Below, piece after piece: positions 37,320-46,156 of a stretch of 64,000 nucleotides of DNA (positions are counted from its first letter, which is position 1; each line of letters opens with the position of its first letter). The DNA comes from Methylobacterium thuringiense. GTDB lineage: Bacteria > Pseudomonadota > Alphaproteobacteria > Rhizobiales > Beijerinckiaceae. The notes beneath the pieces were generated by a model. The model was not told where the DNA came from and made no database searches. It saw nothing but the letters and a program-made list of their open reading frames with translations. The DNA lies in contig NZ_BPRA01000011.1 of the NCBI RefSeq assembly GCF_022179645.1, positions 62,001-126,000 on the forward strand, in the 5' to 3' direction. Made by a program: the position numbers and the translations under genes.

Positions 37320-37730
37320 TCAGCCGTCGAGGCCGATTAGTGGTACGCCCTCGGCCAGCGCCGCCTTGATCAACGCGCGATCTGTCGTTGCCAGCGGTAG
37401 TTTGGTTCGGACGGCGAGTTCGAGATAAGCCGCGTCATAGAGCGACAGACGGTGGGCTCGCGCGAGGCCGAGCAGAAGCGCTTCGTCCACATCGGATGGC
37501 TGCTCGACCTCGAGTTCGGTCAGGAGCGCCAGCGCCTCGACGGTATCGTTCGGGACGATCCGTCCTCGGCGCTCGGCCATAACGAGGATGTTGCGGATCT
37601 CGAACCACCAAATGCCCGGAGCGGAAGCCGACTCCGAGGTCAGTCGTGCCGCAACGAGATCGGCGACGGGGTTGCTCTCGTCGGGAAGAACCCAGGCGGC
37701 GATGGCCGATGCATCGACCACGAAAGCCAT
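37320..37730 (-). CDS. vapC: VapC-type PIN-domain toxin
   Basis: 136 aa from the ATG at 37730, which shares one base with the antitoxin stop (TGATG). PIN-domain acidic residues are all present: Asp6 in FVVDASA, Glu44 in WWFEIRN, Asp99 in SLYDAAY and Asp117 in TTDRAL. VapC toxins are Mg2+-dependent RNases that cleave tRNA or rRNA and are held inactive by their antitoxin. The overlap with the upstream antitoxin gene and the order antitoxin-toxin are standard for type II modules. All four catalytic residues are intact, so the toxin is probably active. Confidence 0.93.
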   Translation of the reverse strand: MAFVVDASAIAAWVLPDESNPVADLVAARLTSESASAPGIWWFEIRNILVMAERRGRIVPNDTVEALALLTELEVEQPSDVDEALLLGLARAHRLSLYDAAYLELAVRTKLPLATTDRALIKAALAEGVPLIGLDG

Positions 37731-37966
37731 CAGCGCTTGTGGCCTTCGTGACGCCAAGCCGAAATCTCGTCTTGCGTCACCCGGGGCATTCTCCTCCGAA
37801 ATGCTTCGATGTCACGAAGGACCTCGGCACGGCTCCGAGCAGGCCGCGACTCCGGCACTATCCGCGCCACCGGCCGCCCCTCGCGAGTGATCACGACGGT
37901 TTCACCCTTCTCGACCTCGTCGAGCAGATCGGACCAATCGGCCTCGGTAGCCTGGACTTCGCGCAT
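37730..37966 (-). CDS. Phd/YefM-type antitoxin
   Basis: 78 aa. The N-terminal part MREVQATEADWSDLLDEVEKGETVVITREGRPVARIVP is a clear Phd/YefM DNA-binding domain (residues 1-40). The Arg/Glu-rich C-terminal helix (about 43-78) is the usual toxin-wrapping segment. Such antitoxins repress their own promoter together with the toxin. It starts 35 bases after the ssuC stop, so it may be read through from the ssu promoter as well as from its own. Confidence 0.9.
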   Translation of the reverse strand: MREVQATEADWSDLLDEVEKGETVVITREGRPVARIVPESRPARSRAEVLRDIEAFRRRMPRVTQDEISAWRHEGHKR

Positions 37967-38001
37967 GACAGAATCTCGCGAGCGGTGACGCCGCCCCGAT
38001 C

Positions 38002-38847
38002 CTACAGCGTCTCCCGCGCCGTGTCCTGCCAGCGCACCAGCGGGTTGGTGAGCGTCACCAGCAGCGTGTCGGCCAGCTTGCCGACGATGGCGAAGCAGAT
38101 GATGGCCGCGAGGATCTGGTCGGGCTTGCCGAATTGCTGGCCGTCGACCAGCAGGTAGCCGAGGCCCTCCGAGGCACCCATCAGCTCGGCCGCGACCACG
38201 AACAGGAAGCCGAGGCCGAGGCCGGTACGGAGCGCCGTCAGCGTCGCCGGCAGCACCGCCGGCAGCAGGATGCGGCGGGCCAGCGCGGTCTTCGACAGGC
38301 GGAAGATGCGGCCGACCTCGACGAGCTTGCGGTCCACCGAGGCAATGGCGGCGGAGACGCCGACATAGACCGGGAAGAACACGCCGACGGCGATGAGCGC
38401 GACCTTTGGCGTCTCCAGGATGCCGAACCACAGGATGAACAACGGCACCCAAGCGAGCGACGGTACCGCGCGCAGGGCCTGAAGCGTCGGGTCGATCAGC
38501 CAGCGCAGCCAGGGCAGCGTCGCGGTGAGGGTGCCGGCGAGAATGCCCGCCCCCGCACCGAAGGCGAAACCGAGGCCGACGCGGATCAGCGTCGCCTCGA
38601 CATGCATCCAGAGATCGCCGGAGGCCGCGAGTTGCCAGAGGGTCGCCGCGATGCGGCTCGGCGGCGGGATCAGGCGCCCCTGCGCGAGCCCGGAGCCGAC
38701 GGCGAGTTCCCAGCCGAGCGCCAGGATCAGCGGCACCGCGAGGCCGAGCCCCCAGCGCAGGGCGGAGCCGGCGCCCCGGAGCGCCTTCGCTCCGGCGGTG
38801 ACCGCAGGGCCGGGCGGAGCGGCGGAGAGATCGACCTCGGCAGCCAA
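38002..38847 (-). CDS. ssuC: ABC transporter permease, sulfonate/nitrate/taurine type
   Basis: 281 aa, TTG start. Six membrane segments are visible (near residues 35-52, 90-112, 125-150, 155-175, 205-225 and 245-265). The permease loop that docks on the ATPase is EVGRIFRLSKTALARRILLPAVLPATLTALRTGLG, with the EAA-type signature near residues 180-200. This belongs to the SsuC/TauC family of single-gene homodimeric permeases. ssuA lies 29 bases upstream, confirming an operon. Confidence 0.92.
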   Translation of the reverse strand: MAAEVDLSAAPPGPAVTAGAKALRGAGSALRWGLGLAVPLILALGWELAVGSGLAQGRLIPPPSRIAATLWQLAASGDLWMHVEATLIRVGLGFAFGAGAGILAGTLTATLPWLRWLIDPTLQALRAVPSLAWVPLFILWFGILETPKVALIAVGVFFPVYVGVSAAIASVDRKLVEVGRIFRLSKTALARRILLPAVLPATLTALRTGLGLGFLFVVAAELMGASEGLGYLLVDGQQFGKPDQILAAIICFAIVGKLADTLLVTLTNPLVRWQDTARETL

Positions 38848-38876
38848 AGGCCCGGACCCGGAAAAACGTGAAAAAA

Positions 38877-39863
38877 CTAGCGGGCCGGGGGCGGGTTGAA
38901 GCGCGTGTCGATCAGCCCGTCGACGGCGGCGGCGACGTCGGTGCCCGCCGGTATCACGCCGGCCTGCTGCAAGGCTATCCCGGCGGCGCGGATCGTCTCG
39001 GCCTGTGCAGGGCCGATTGCGGGCTTCGCCAGGTTGGTCCGCTCCAGCTGCCGGGCGATCACCGGGTCGGGCAGCTTCGTCGCCGCGACGAGGGCGGCCT
39101 TCAGCGCGTCGGGGTTGGCGAGCGAGTAGGCGCGGGCCTGCTCATAGGCCGCGATCACGGTCCTCACCAGGTCCGGGTGCTCCTTGGCGAAGTCTTCGCG
39201 AACATCGAGGACGCCCCACGTGTTCGCCGCGGCATCGCGAAAGAACAGCACGTCGTCGTTCTCGATCTCGGCGGCGGCCATCATCGGGTCGAGGCCGGCC
39301 CAGGCGTCGACGTCGCCGCGGTCCAACGCCGTGCGGCCGTCGGCATGCTGCAGCAGGACGAGCTTGGCGTCCTTCTCGGTCAGGCCCGCGCCCTGCAGCG
39401 CCCGGATCAGGAAGATGTGCGGATCGGTGCCGCGGGTCACGGCGATGCGCTTGCCCTTGAGGTCGGCGACGCCGCCGATCCCGACATCCTTGCGCGTGAC
39501 GAGCGCCGTCCATTCCGGCTGCGAGAAGGCGTAGACCACCTTGATCGGATTGCCGTTGATGCGCGCGAGGAGCGCCGCCGCGCCGGCCGACGAGCCGAAA
39601 TCGATGGCGCCGCCGTTGAGGAATTCCAGCGCCTTGTTCGAGCCGAGCGACTGCACCCAGCGCACCTTGATGCCCTGGGCCTTCAGCGCCTCCTCCAGAA
39701 AGCCCTTGTCCTTCAGGACGAGGCTGACCGGGTTGTAGGTCGCCCAGTCGAGCCGGATCTCCTTGACGTCGGCCGCACGGGGCACGGCCGGCATGCCCAC
39801 AAGCGCGAGGATGCCGGCAAGGGTGCCGGCAAGGGCGGAAAGCAGGATGCGGCGGTCGAGCAT
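38877..39863 (-). CDS. ssuA: ABC transporter substrate-binding protein, aliphatic sulfonate type
   Basis: 328 aa. The signal peptide (LLSALAGTLAGILALVGMPAVPRAA) is cleaved before DVKEIRLDW. The periplasmic-binding fold has LDWATYNPVSLVLKDKGFLEEAL and EFLNGGAIDFGSSAGAAAL, which match SsuA/TauA-like proteins, and KRIAVTRGTDPHIFLIRALQGAGL in the second lobe. It captures a small organosulfur or similar anion for the SsuC/SsuB transporter. It is the first gene of the ssuA-ssuC unit and is divergent from glnD, with 195 bp between them. Confidence 0.9.
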   Translation of the reverse strand: MLDRRILLSALAGTLAGILALVGMPAVPRAADVKEIRLDWATYNPVSLVLKDKGFLEEALKAQGIKVRWVQSLGSNKALEFLNGGAIDFGSSAGAAALLARINGNPIKVVYAFSQPEWTALVTRKDVGIGGVADLKGKRIAVTRGTDPHIFLIRALQGAGLTEKDAKLVLLQHADGRTALDRGDVDAWAGLDPMMAAAEIENDDVLFFRDAAANTWGVLDVREDFAKEHPDLVRTVIAAYEQARAYSLANPDALKAALVAATKLPDPVIARQLERTNLAKPAIGPAQAETIRAAGIALQQAGVIPAGTDVAAAVDGLIDTRFNPPPAR

Positions 39864-40058
39864 GGAGAGGTCCCGGGCAGTCGGTCGTGAAGCGTCGCCG
39901 AAGCGAGAAGGCCGAAGCGCTAAGTCACCCCCGCTTGCTCCGTCAAACCGGAATCCGCAAAAGAGAACGATCCTCTTCGACTTTACGTTGCGGCAGACAA
40001 GATATCCCAACCAGCTGCGCCCGCTGTCGCGCGGCCCGTAACATGCTAACGGGGCATC

Positions 40059-42845
40059 ATGTTCGATGCCGCACCCGCTCTCGAAAAGGTCCTGGAATCG
40101 CTCGACCGGGACGCGCGGGAGCCGACCCGGCTTCGCGCCCTCCTGGTGCCCGAGCTGCGCAAGGTCATCGAGGCCGGGCACAAGGATGCCGAGCGCCAGC
40201 TCCTCAAGGATCGCAACGGCATCGCCTGCGCCCGGCGGCTCAGCACCCTGACCGATCACGTCGTCAAGGCGATCTTCGACGCCGTGGTCTGGCGGCTCTA
40301 CCCGAACGACAACCCCTCCACCGGCGAGCAGCTCGCCATCGTCGCCACCGGCGGCTACGGCCGGGGAACGATGGCGCCGGGCTCGGACATCGATCTGCTG
40401 TTCCTGCTGCCCTACAAGCAGACCGCGTGGTCGGAGAGCGTCGTCGAGGCGATGCTCTACGTGCTGTGGGACCTCAAGCTGAAGGTCGGCCACGCCACCC
40501 GCTCCGTCGAGGAATGCCTGCGCGAGGGCCGCGCGGACATGACGATCCGCACGGCGCTTCTCGAAGCCCGCTTCCTGTTCGGCTCGCGCACGTTGTTCGA
40601 GCAGCTGGTGACGCGCTTCGACGGCGAACTCGTCATGGGCACGGCCGCAGAGTTCGTGGACGCGAAGCTGCGCGAGCGCGACGGCCGCGTCGCCAAGGCC
40701 GGCTCGTCGCGGTACCTCGTCGAGCCCAACGTCAAGGACGGCAAAGGGGGGCTGCGCGACCTCAACACCCTGTTCTGGATCGCGAAATACACCTACCGGG
40801 TCCGCGATCAGGCCGAACTCGTGAATGCAGGCCTGTTCACGGCAGAGGAATACCGGCTGTTCGAGCGCTGCGACGAGTTCCTCTGGCGGGTGCGCTGCCA
40901 CATGCACTTCGCCACGGGCCGCGCCGAGGAGCGGCTGTCCTTCGGGCTTCAGCCGAAGATTGCCGAGCGGTTCGGCTTCGGTGCCCGCGGCGGGCTCTCG
41001 GGCGTCGAGCGCTTCATGAAGGCGTATTTCCTGGTCGCCAAGGAGGTCGGCGACCTCACCGCCATCGTCTGCTCGGAGCTCGAGGCGCGCCACGCCAAGC
41101 GCACGCCCGTGCTCGACCGCTGGATCGGCCGCTTTCGCGATCGCTTCCGCGCCACGACGATCGAGGCCGAGGATTTCCGGATCGACAACGGCCGGGTCAA
41201 CACCCGCAACGAGGCGACCTTCGAGAGTGACCCGGTCAACCTGATCCGGCTGTTCTGGCTCGCCGACCGCCACAATCTGCCGATCCATCCGGATGCGGCC
41301 CGGCTCGCCAACCGCTCCCTCCGGCTCGTCAGCCAGGCCGTGCGGACCGACCCGGAAGCCAACCGGCTGTTTCTCGACATCCTGACCTCGAAGAACGCCC
41401 CCGAGACCATCCTGCGGTTGATGAACGAGGCGGGCGTGCTCGGCCGCTTCATCCCGGATTTCCGGCGCATCGTCGCGATGATGCAGTTCAACATGTACCA
41501 CCACTTCACGGTGGACGAGCACCTGCTGCGGACGCTGGGCGTGCTCGCGGCGATCGATAGCGGCCGGCTGGAGGAGGAGCATCCCCTCGCCTCGCGGCTG
41601 ATCGGTACGATCCAGAACCGCCGCGCGCTCTTCGTCGCGGTGCTGCTGCACGACATCGCCAAGGGCCGACCCGAGGACCACTCCATCGCCGGCGCGGCCA
41701 TCGCGAAGAAACTCGCGCCGCGCTTCGGCCTGACCCAGGCCGAGACCGGCACCGTGTCGTGGCTCGTCGAGCATCACCTGCTGATGTCGATGGTCGCCCA
41801 GAGCCGCGACCTCTCCGACCCGAAGACCATCGAGAAGTTCGCCGCCGTCGTACAGAGCCTGGAGCGGCTGAAGCTCCTCACCATCCTCACCGTCGCCGAC
41901 ATCAAGGCCGTGGGGCCGGGCACCTGGACGGCCTGGAAGGGCACGCTGCTGCGCACCCTCTACGAGGAGACCGAGGTCTACCTCTCGGGCGGCCATTCCG
42001 AGTTCGCCCGCACCGATCGCGTCACGCTGATCCAGATGGCTTTGCGCGAGCGCCTGTCGGACTGGAGCGCGGAGGAGTTCGACGGCTACGCGGCCCGGCA
42101 CAACCAGGCCTACTGGCTCAAGGTCGACGGCACGCGGCAATTCAAGAATGCCGGCTTCCTGAAAGCCGTGAGCGACGAGGGCCGCACCTCGGCGACCGCC
42201 TACGAGACCGACGTGTTTCGCGGCGTCACCGAGCTGACGGTCTACTCGCCCGACCATCCGCGGCTCTTGGCCATCATCACCGGCGCCTGCGCCGCGGCCG
42301 GCGGCAACATCGTCGACGCGCAGATCTTCACCACCACCGACGGCTTCGCCCTCGATACGATCTTCATCTCCCGCGCCTTCGAGCGCGACGAGGACGAGAT
42401 GCGCCGCGCCAAGCGCATCGCCACCGCCATCGAGAAGTCGTTGAAAGGCGAGATCAAGATCGCCGAGCTCGTCGCCGACAAGCACCCGAAGGAGCCGCCA
42501 AAGACCTTCCTGGTGCCGCCGGACCTCTCGATCGACAACGCCCTGTCGAGCCGCGAGACCGTGATCGAGATCACCGGCCTCGACCGGCCCGGCCTGCTCT
42601 ACGAGTTGACCACCGGCATCAACCGGCTCGGCCTGAACATCGTCTCGGCGCACATCGCCACCTTCGGCGAGCGCGCGGTCGACGTGTTCTACGTGGTCGA
42701 CCTCACCGGCACCCGGGTGATGCAGCCCGATCGCCTCGCCGCGATCCGCGTCGCCGTGATGGAGGTGTTCGCGGGAGACGTCGCCGCGCTCCGGGCCGAG
42801 GGCCTCGACGCGCTGGTGGATTCGCCGCCGCCGCGCGAGGCGTGA
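40059..42845 (+). CDS. glnD: Bifunctional uridylyltransferase/uridylyl-removing enzyme GlnD
   Basis: 928 aa, the expected size. The nucleotidyltransferase motif GGYGRGTMAPGSDIDLLF carries the metal-binding Asp110 and Asp112. The HD phosphohydrolase domain has His531-Asp532 in LLHDIAKGRPEDHS. Two C-terminal ACT domains follow (VYSPDHPRLLAIITGACAAAGGNIV and TGLDRPGLLYELTTGINRLGLNIVSAH). GlnD uridylylates PII proteins when glutamine is low and removes UMP when it is high, linking nitrogen status to glutamine synthetase and NtrBC. Translation starts at an ATG 17 bases after a TAAC-rich stretch. Confidence 0.98.
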   Translation: MFDAAPALEKVLESLDRDAREPTRLRALLVPELRKVIEAGHKDAERQLLKDRNGIACARRLSTLTDHVVKAIFDAVVWRLYPNDNPSTGEQLAIVATGGYGRGTMAPGSDIDLLFLLPYKQTAWSESVVEAMLYVLWDLKLKVGHATRSVEECLREGRADMTIRTALLEARFLFGSRTLFEQLVTRFDGELVMGTAAEFVDAKLRERDGRVAKAGSSRYLVEPNVKDGKGGLRDLNTLFWIAKYTYRVRDQAELVNAGLFTAEEYRLFERCDEFLWRVRCHMHFATGRAEERLSFGLQPKIAERFGFGARGGLSGVERFMKAYFLVAKEVGDLTAIVCSELEARHAKRTPVLDRWIGRFRDRFRATTIEAEDFRIDNGRVNTRNEATFESDPVNLIRLFWLADRHNLPIHPDAARLANRSLRLVSQAVRTDPEANRLFLDILTSKNAPETILRLMNEAGVLGRFIPDFRRIVAMMQFNMYHHFTVDEHLLRTLGVLAAIDSGRLEEEHPLASRLIGTIQNRRALFVAVLLHDIAKGRPEDHSIAGAAIAKKLAPRFGLTQAETGTVSWLVEHHLLMSMVAQSRDLSDPKTIEKFAAVVQSLERLKLLTILTVADIKAVGPGTWTAWKGTLLRTLYEETEVYLSGGHSEFARTDRVTLIQMALRERLSDWSAEEFDGYAARHNQAYWLKVDGTRQFKNAGFLKAVSDEGRTSATAYETDVFRGVTELTVYSPDHPRLLAIITGACAAAGGNIVDAQIFTTTDGFALDTIFISRAFERDEDEMRRAKRIATAIEKSLKGEIKIAELVADKHPKEPPKTFLVPPDLSIDNALSSRETVIEITGLDRPGLLYELTTGINRLGLNIVSAHIATFGERAVDVFYVVDLTGTRVMQPDRLAAIRVAVMEVFAGDVAALRAEGLDALVDSPPPREA

Positions 42846-42881
42846 GCGCCCTCCGACCGGGCCGATCCCCAGGAGCCGTTC

Positions 42882-44012
42882 TCAGGTGCCGGCCTGCTGG
42901 ACGATGACGCCCGACCAACCCAGTCCCGCATAGGTCTCGTAGCCCGGCGTGCGGTAGAAGGCCGTGGTGGCGCCGCTACGCGGATCGCGACGATGGCCAC
43001 TCGCCATCCCGGCCGTGTCGAATTGCAGAGTCTCGGTGAGCACGCCGCGCTGGTCCGAAGCCGCCAGGATCCGGCGATTCGCATCCACCAGCAGGACGCG
43101 GGTGCGGGCCTTGTCGGCCGGCGCCACCCGGACGCCCTCGACGATGGCGCGCGCCTGAGGTTCCCAGTCGAAGTGGATCGCCAGAATGCCCAGAGGCCGG
43201 CCGTTCGCCATGCCGTCGGCGCTGACCTTGGCGCAGTAGGTGGCGACCTGGGCGCCGTCGAGATGCCCCTGCCGGTGGACTTCACCGGCGACGTAGTCGT
43301 CGCCGCTCGCCAGGCGGAGGGCCTGCCGGAACCAGGGTTCGTGGGCCACCGACTGCCCGCGGATTCCCGGATAGCGGTGCTGCCGGCCGTGGGCGATCAC
43401 CGTTCCGTCGAGATCGCACAGCCAGAGGTCCAGGTAGACGGTGTAGGCGGAAAGAATGATGCCGAACCGCTGCGTCGCGTGGGCGATGCGCTCCGGGTCC
43501 GGCGCGGTGGCGCAGTCGACCACGGCGCGATCCGTCGCCCACCAGCGCACGTCGCAGGTGCGCTCATAGAGATTGCGGTCGATCAGTTCGACCGCGTTCA
43601 GGGCGAGGTCGACGAGGCGTTCGCCCTGAGCGGTCTCGGTGATCCGCTGCACCAGGTCCTGCAGGCTGTTGATGCGGCCCGCGAGTTCGGCATCGAGGGA
43701 TCGCGCGATGGCTTCGACTTCGGCGCCGATCGCACGGACCTCCTGAGCAACGACGGAAAAGCCACGGCCCTGCTCGCCGGCTCTGGCCGCTTCGATCAAG
43801 GCGTTGAGGGCGAGCATCTTGACCTGCCCGGTGATGGCCTGGATGCGCCGTGTCTTGTCGGCGGCGATGCGCTTCACCTCGGTGGTTTCCGCGGCGACCT
43901 GCGCAATCGTCACGGGACCGTTCTCCCGGACGCCCATGAGAGCCGGATTCGATGCCGTCTGCATATCGTCCACGGATCCCGTTGCGGCGTCCTGAGAGAA
44001 GTCTGTTCGCAT
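42882..44012 (-). CDS. Soluble methyl-accepting chemotaxis-type protein with C-terminal sensor
   Basis: 376 aa, no membrane segment or signal peptide. The MCP signalling hairpin is at the N-terminus: TGQVKMLALNALIEAARAGEQGRGFSVVAQEVR, residues 61-93, with the tip ALNALIEAARAGEQGRGF that contacts CheW/CheA. The flanking coiled coil is short (about 40-120). Residues about 145-370 form a Cache/PAS-like sensory region, starting with RNLYERTCDVRWWATDRAVVDC and continuing through YLDLWLCDLDGTVIAHGR. The order is reversed relative to classical receptors. It probably senses a cytoplasmic ligand. Confidence 0.8.
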   Translation of the reverse strand: MRTDFSQDAATGSVDDMQTASNPALMGVRENGPVTIAQVAAETTEVKRIAADKTRRIQAITGQVKMLALNALIEAARAGEQGRGFSVVAQEVRAIGAEVEAIARSLDAELAGRINSLQDLVQRITETAQGERLVDLALNAVELIDRNLYERTCDVRWWATDRAVVDCATAPDPERIAHATQRFGIILSAYTVYLDLWLCDLDGTVIAHGRQHRYPGIRGQSVAHEPWFRQALRLASGDDYVAGEVHRQGHLDGAQVATYCAKVSADGMANGRPLGILAIHFDWEPQARAIVEGVRVAPADKARTRVLLVDANRRILAASDQRGVLTETLQFDTAGMASGHRRDPRSGATTAFYRTPGYETYAGLGWSGVIVQQAGT

Positions 44013-44606
44013 TTTAATCTTAACGAGACGTTGTTCGTCCGATGCCTGTCAGGCTCAGACAAATATGCGGCCCGGGCATCGCGGCTCATCGTACGAAATT
44101 TATCCAATCAATCCAGGATAACGGCTGTGATTTACATTATTCAATCATCGATTGTGTTTGGCCCGCAGGTTTCATCTCACAAATCGGCCCCTGGCCAGCC
44201 GACATAGCTTGAGGCTCACCGTCCGACATCCATCGATTTGAGACGCTTCGAACATCGGCCACTGTCGTGTTCGCCCGGTCGGATGAACCGCACGGCATGC
44301 AACGTCATCGGCAGATACAGACCGGTTCTCGGTCGACGCCCAGAATGGGGTGGCGCGAGAGTGCTCCACGGGAATAACTGCTGCGTTTCGCGCCGTGATT
44401 CCGTTCGAGACCTTCGGATCGTCGAAGCCCCTATTCCCGTTGGGACCGTCCGGCGGGCGGGATCGGCAGGCGGACCGGCAGCGGGTCGGATTGCGGCGGA
44501 GGTTCCAAGCCTGCGCGCTCCGGCTTACGCGTCCAACTTGATTTCGCGACGCCTGCGCCTGATATCAGCGCCGTTCCCGAACGATTGTTTCGACTGACGA
44601 ACGGCG
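44013..44606. other. 594-bp gap upstream of grpE and of the chemoreceptor gene
   Basis: No convincing coding sequence on either strand. The left part (44020-44170) is AT-rich with CGTTAA/TTAA half-sites immediately upstream of the chemoreceptor start. The right part contains the probable heat-shock promoter of grpE. The middle shows nothing recognisable. Confidence 0.5.
44537..44565 (+). promoter_or_regulatory. Probable RpoH (heat-shock) promoter of grpE
   Basis: CTTG at 44537-44540, a 17-base spacer, then CCTGATAT at 44558-44565, which resembles the alphaproteobacterial sigma-32 pattern CTTG-N17-CYTATNT. Transcription would start about 35 bases before the grpE ATG. grpE is a classical member of that regulon, which supports the assignment. 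Confidence 0.55.
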
Positions 44607-45200
44607 ATGATGGCAGACCACGACGAGCACGAGGATCGGCGCAACGGAGCGGAGGCGCCGGAGGCCGAAGCGACGGCGATCGACGCCGAGACACTGGCGA
44701 CGGCTCTCCGCGAACGCGACGAGATGAAGGACCGGCTGCTGCGCACCCTCGCGGAGATGGAGAACCTGCGCCGTCGCACCGAGCGCGAGGTCGTCGATGC
44801 CCGCACCTACGCCGTCACCAACTTCGCCCGCGACATCCTCAACGCCGCCGACAACATCCGCCGCGCCCTCGAAAGCGTCCCGGCCGATTCGCGCGATGGA
44901 GCCGAGGGCGCCTTCAAGGCGCTGATCGAGGGCATCGAGCTCACCGAGCGCGACTTCGCCAAGACCCTGGAGCGCCACGGCGTGAAGGTGGTTGAGCCCA
45001 AGGGCCAGCGCTTCGACCCCAACCGCCATCAGGCGATGTTCGAGGTGCCCGACGCCCAGGTCCCCAACGGCACCGTCGTCCAGGTGATCCAGAGCGGCTA
45101 CGTCCTCGGCGACCGCACCCTGCGCCCGGCTCTCGTCGGCGTCTCCAAGGGCGGCCCCAAGCCCGAAGCCGCCAAGGACAAGCCCGCCGACGCGGCGTGA
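44607..45200 (+). CDS. grpE: Nucleotide exchange factor GrpE
   Basis: 197 aa. An acidic disordered N-terminus is followed by a long coiled coil from [37 protein letters not shown] (residues 30-66). The C-terminal beta domain carries [24 protein letters not shown] and the near-terminal [23 protein letters not shown] motif, diagnostic of GrpE. It releases ADP from DnaK. A second Met directly follows the first, so the start could be one codon later. A candidate sigma-32 promoter is present upstream; dnaK is not nearby. Confidence 0.98.
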   Translation: MMADHDEHEDRRNGAEAPEAEATAIDAETLATALRERDEMKDRLLRTLAEMENLRRRTEREVVDARTYAVTNFARDILNAADNIRRALESVPADSRDGAEGAFKALIEGIELTERDFAKTLERHGVKVVEPKGQRFDPNRHQAMFEVPDAQVPNGTVVQVIQSGYVLGDRTLRPALVGVSKGGPKPEAAKDKPADAA

Positions 45201-45418
45201 TGTTCTTGAACGGCTCATCGGCGCGTCCGGCCTGCCAAAAGTGATTGCAGGCGTCTCGCCGGCCCCTCATGCTGCCGGTATCGTCGGTCGCGGGTGGGGG
45301 GCCCCTTCTTGGCGAAGCAGGCTGGTCCGGTCGAACGGCATAGCGAGGCGGGTGGCCGCTTTGCTCGGTGCCGACCACCTGGGCGTTGGGATGGAAATCC
45401 GGTCCTGCTCAGTCTTCC

Positions 45419-45658
45419 CTAAGCTGGGCCGCCGGGGCTTTCCTTGCAGGCCATGCGCACGATCGTGAGGGTCGACAGCGTCGCGTCCCACACCGTGACG
45501 ACGATGCCGTCGCTCGCGGTGACGTTGTCGGGATCCGAGGCATAGACCACGGCGAGGCTGCGCGCCTTGTCGCGGGCGGCTTCGAGGTCGGGAAGGTCCA
45601 GGCTTCCGCGCCCCCGGCGTTCTGCGCTGTCATGCACGTCGAAATGGAATCGCGGCAT
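45419..45658 (-). CDS. DUF6894 family protein (first copy)
   Basis: 79 aa from the ATG at 45658, which gives the family start MPRFHFDVHD; an in-frame ATG 15 codons upstream would add a basic stretch absent from relatives. The body is LDLPDLEAARDKARSLAVVYA and SDGIVVTVWDATLSTLTIV, the typical beta-alpha-beta-beta layout. DUF6894 proteins are small, soluble and present in many copies in Methylobacterium and Bradyrhizobium. Function unknown. A second copy lies 1.1 kb away on the other strand. Confidence 0.82.
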   Translation of the reverse strand: MPRFHFDVHDSAERRGRGSLDLPDLEAARDKARSLAVVYASDPDNVTASDGIVVTVWDATLSTLTIVRMACKESPGGPA

Positions 45659-45907
45659 GGGGCTGATCCGCTGCGGCCGGGCGGAAGCGCGGCGCTTGGC
45701 CATCGGCGCCCACCTCGTGGCCGATGGTGCAAGACGATATCGCGAGCGTCGGATACCCGACCAATCTTAGCGAAGGCTGCCATCCTCGAACGCGGCACGG
45801 TGACGACGAAAAAAGCCGCCTGCCTGATGCGATCAGGCGGGCGGCTCTCGAACACGCCGATGGTCGATCGACACGGAAAGGGGGTCGAAGAACCCCGATT
45901 CCGTGGA

Positions 45908-46156
45908 TTACATGCGGTTCATCATCCGGCGGTTCATGTCGCGGCGCATCATCTTGCGCTCCATGTGACGGCGCATCATCTTGCGCTCCATGTGACGGTG
46001 CATCATGCGGCGCTCCATGCGGTCCATCCGCACCACCGAGGTGGTCTCGGGAGCGGTCACGCCCATCGGAGCTCCGGGAGCAGCCGAAGCCGAGGTCGCG
46101 AGAGCGGCGCCGCCGAGCGATGCCAGAACGGCCACGGCAAAAGTCAGTTTCCTCAC
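45908..46156 (-). CDS. Secreted Met/Arg-rich repeat protein
   Basis: 82 aa from the GTG at 46156. That start is chosen because GGAG lies six bases upstream; a TTG four codons earlier would begin inside the ribosome-binding site. A signal peptide (KLTFAVAVLASLGGAALATSASA) is cleaved near residue 26. The mature protein ends in four 9-residue repeats from residue 47, of the form M-E/N-R-K/R-M-M-x-R-x. Residues 44-82 contain 14 Met and 13 Arg. The DNA copies of the repeat are nearly identical. The pattern recalls other Met-rich periplasmic proteins, but no function is known. The upstream leader has overlapping hairpins. Confidence 0.75.
   Translation of the reverse strand: MRKLTFAVAVLASLGGAALATSASAAPGAPMGVTAPETTSVVRMDRMERRMMHRHMERKMMRRHMERKMMRRDMNRRMMNRM

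Noticed and set aside
39864-42653. Upstream extension of the ssuA frame, giving a product of more than 1200 residues
   Set aside because: The extension runs antisense through glnD. The signal peptide at 39863 marks the true ssuA start.
45930-46010. Tandem 27-base repeats that could look like a CRISPR or minisatellite
   Set aside because: They are in frame, encode the nine-residue Met/Arg repeats, and there are no spacers between them.
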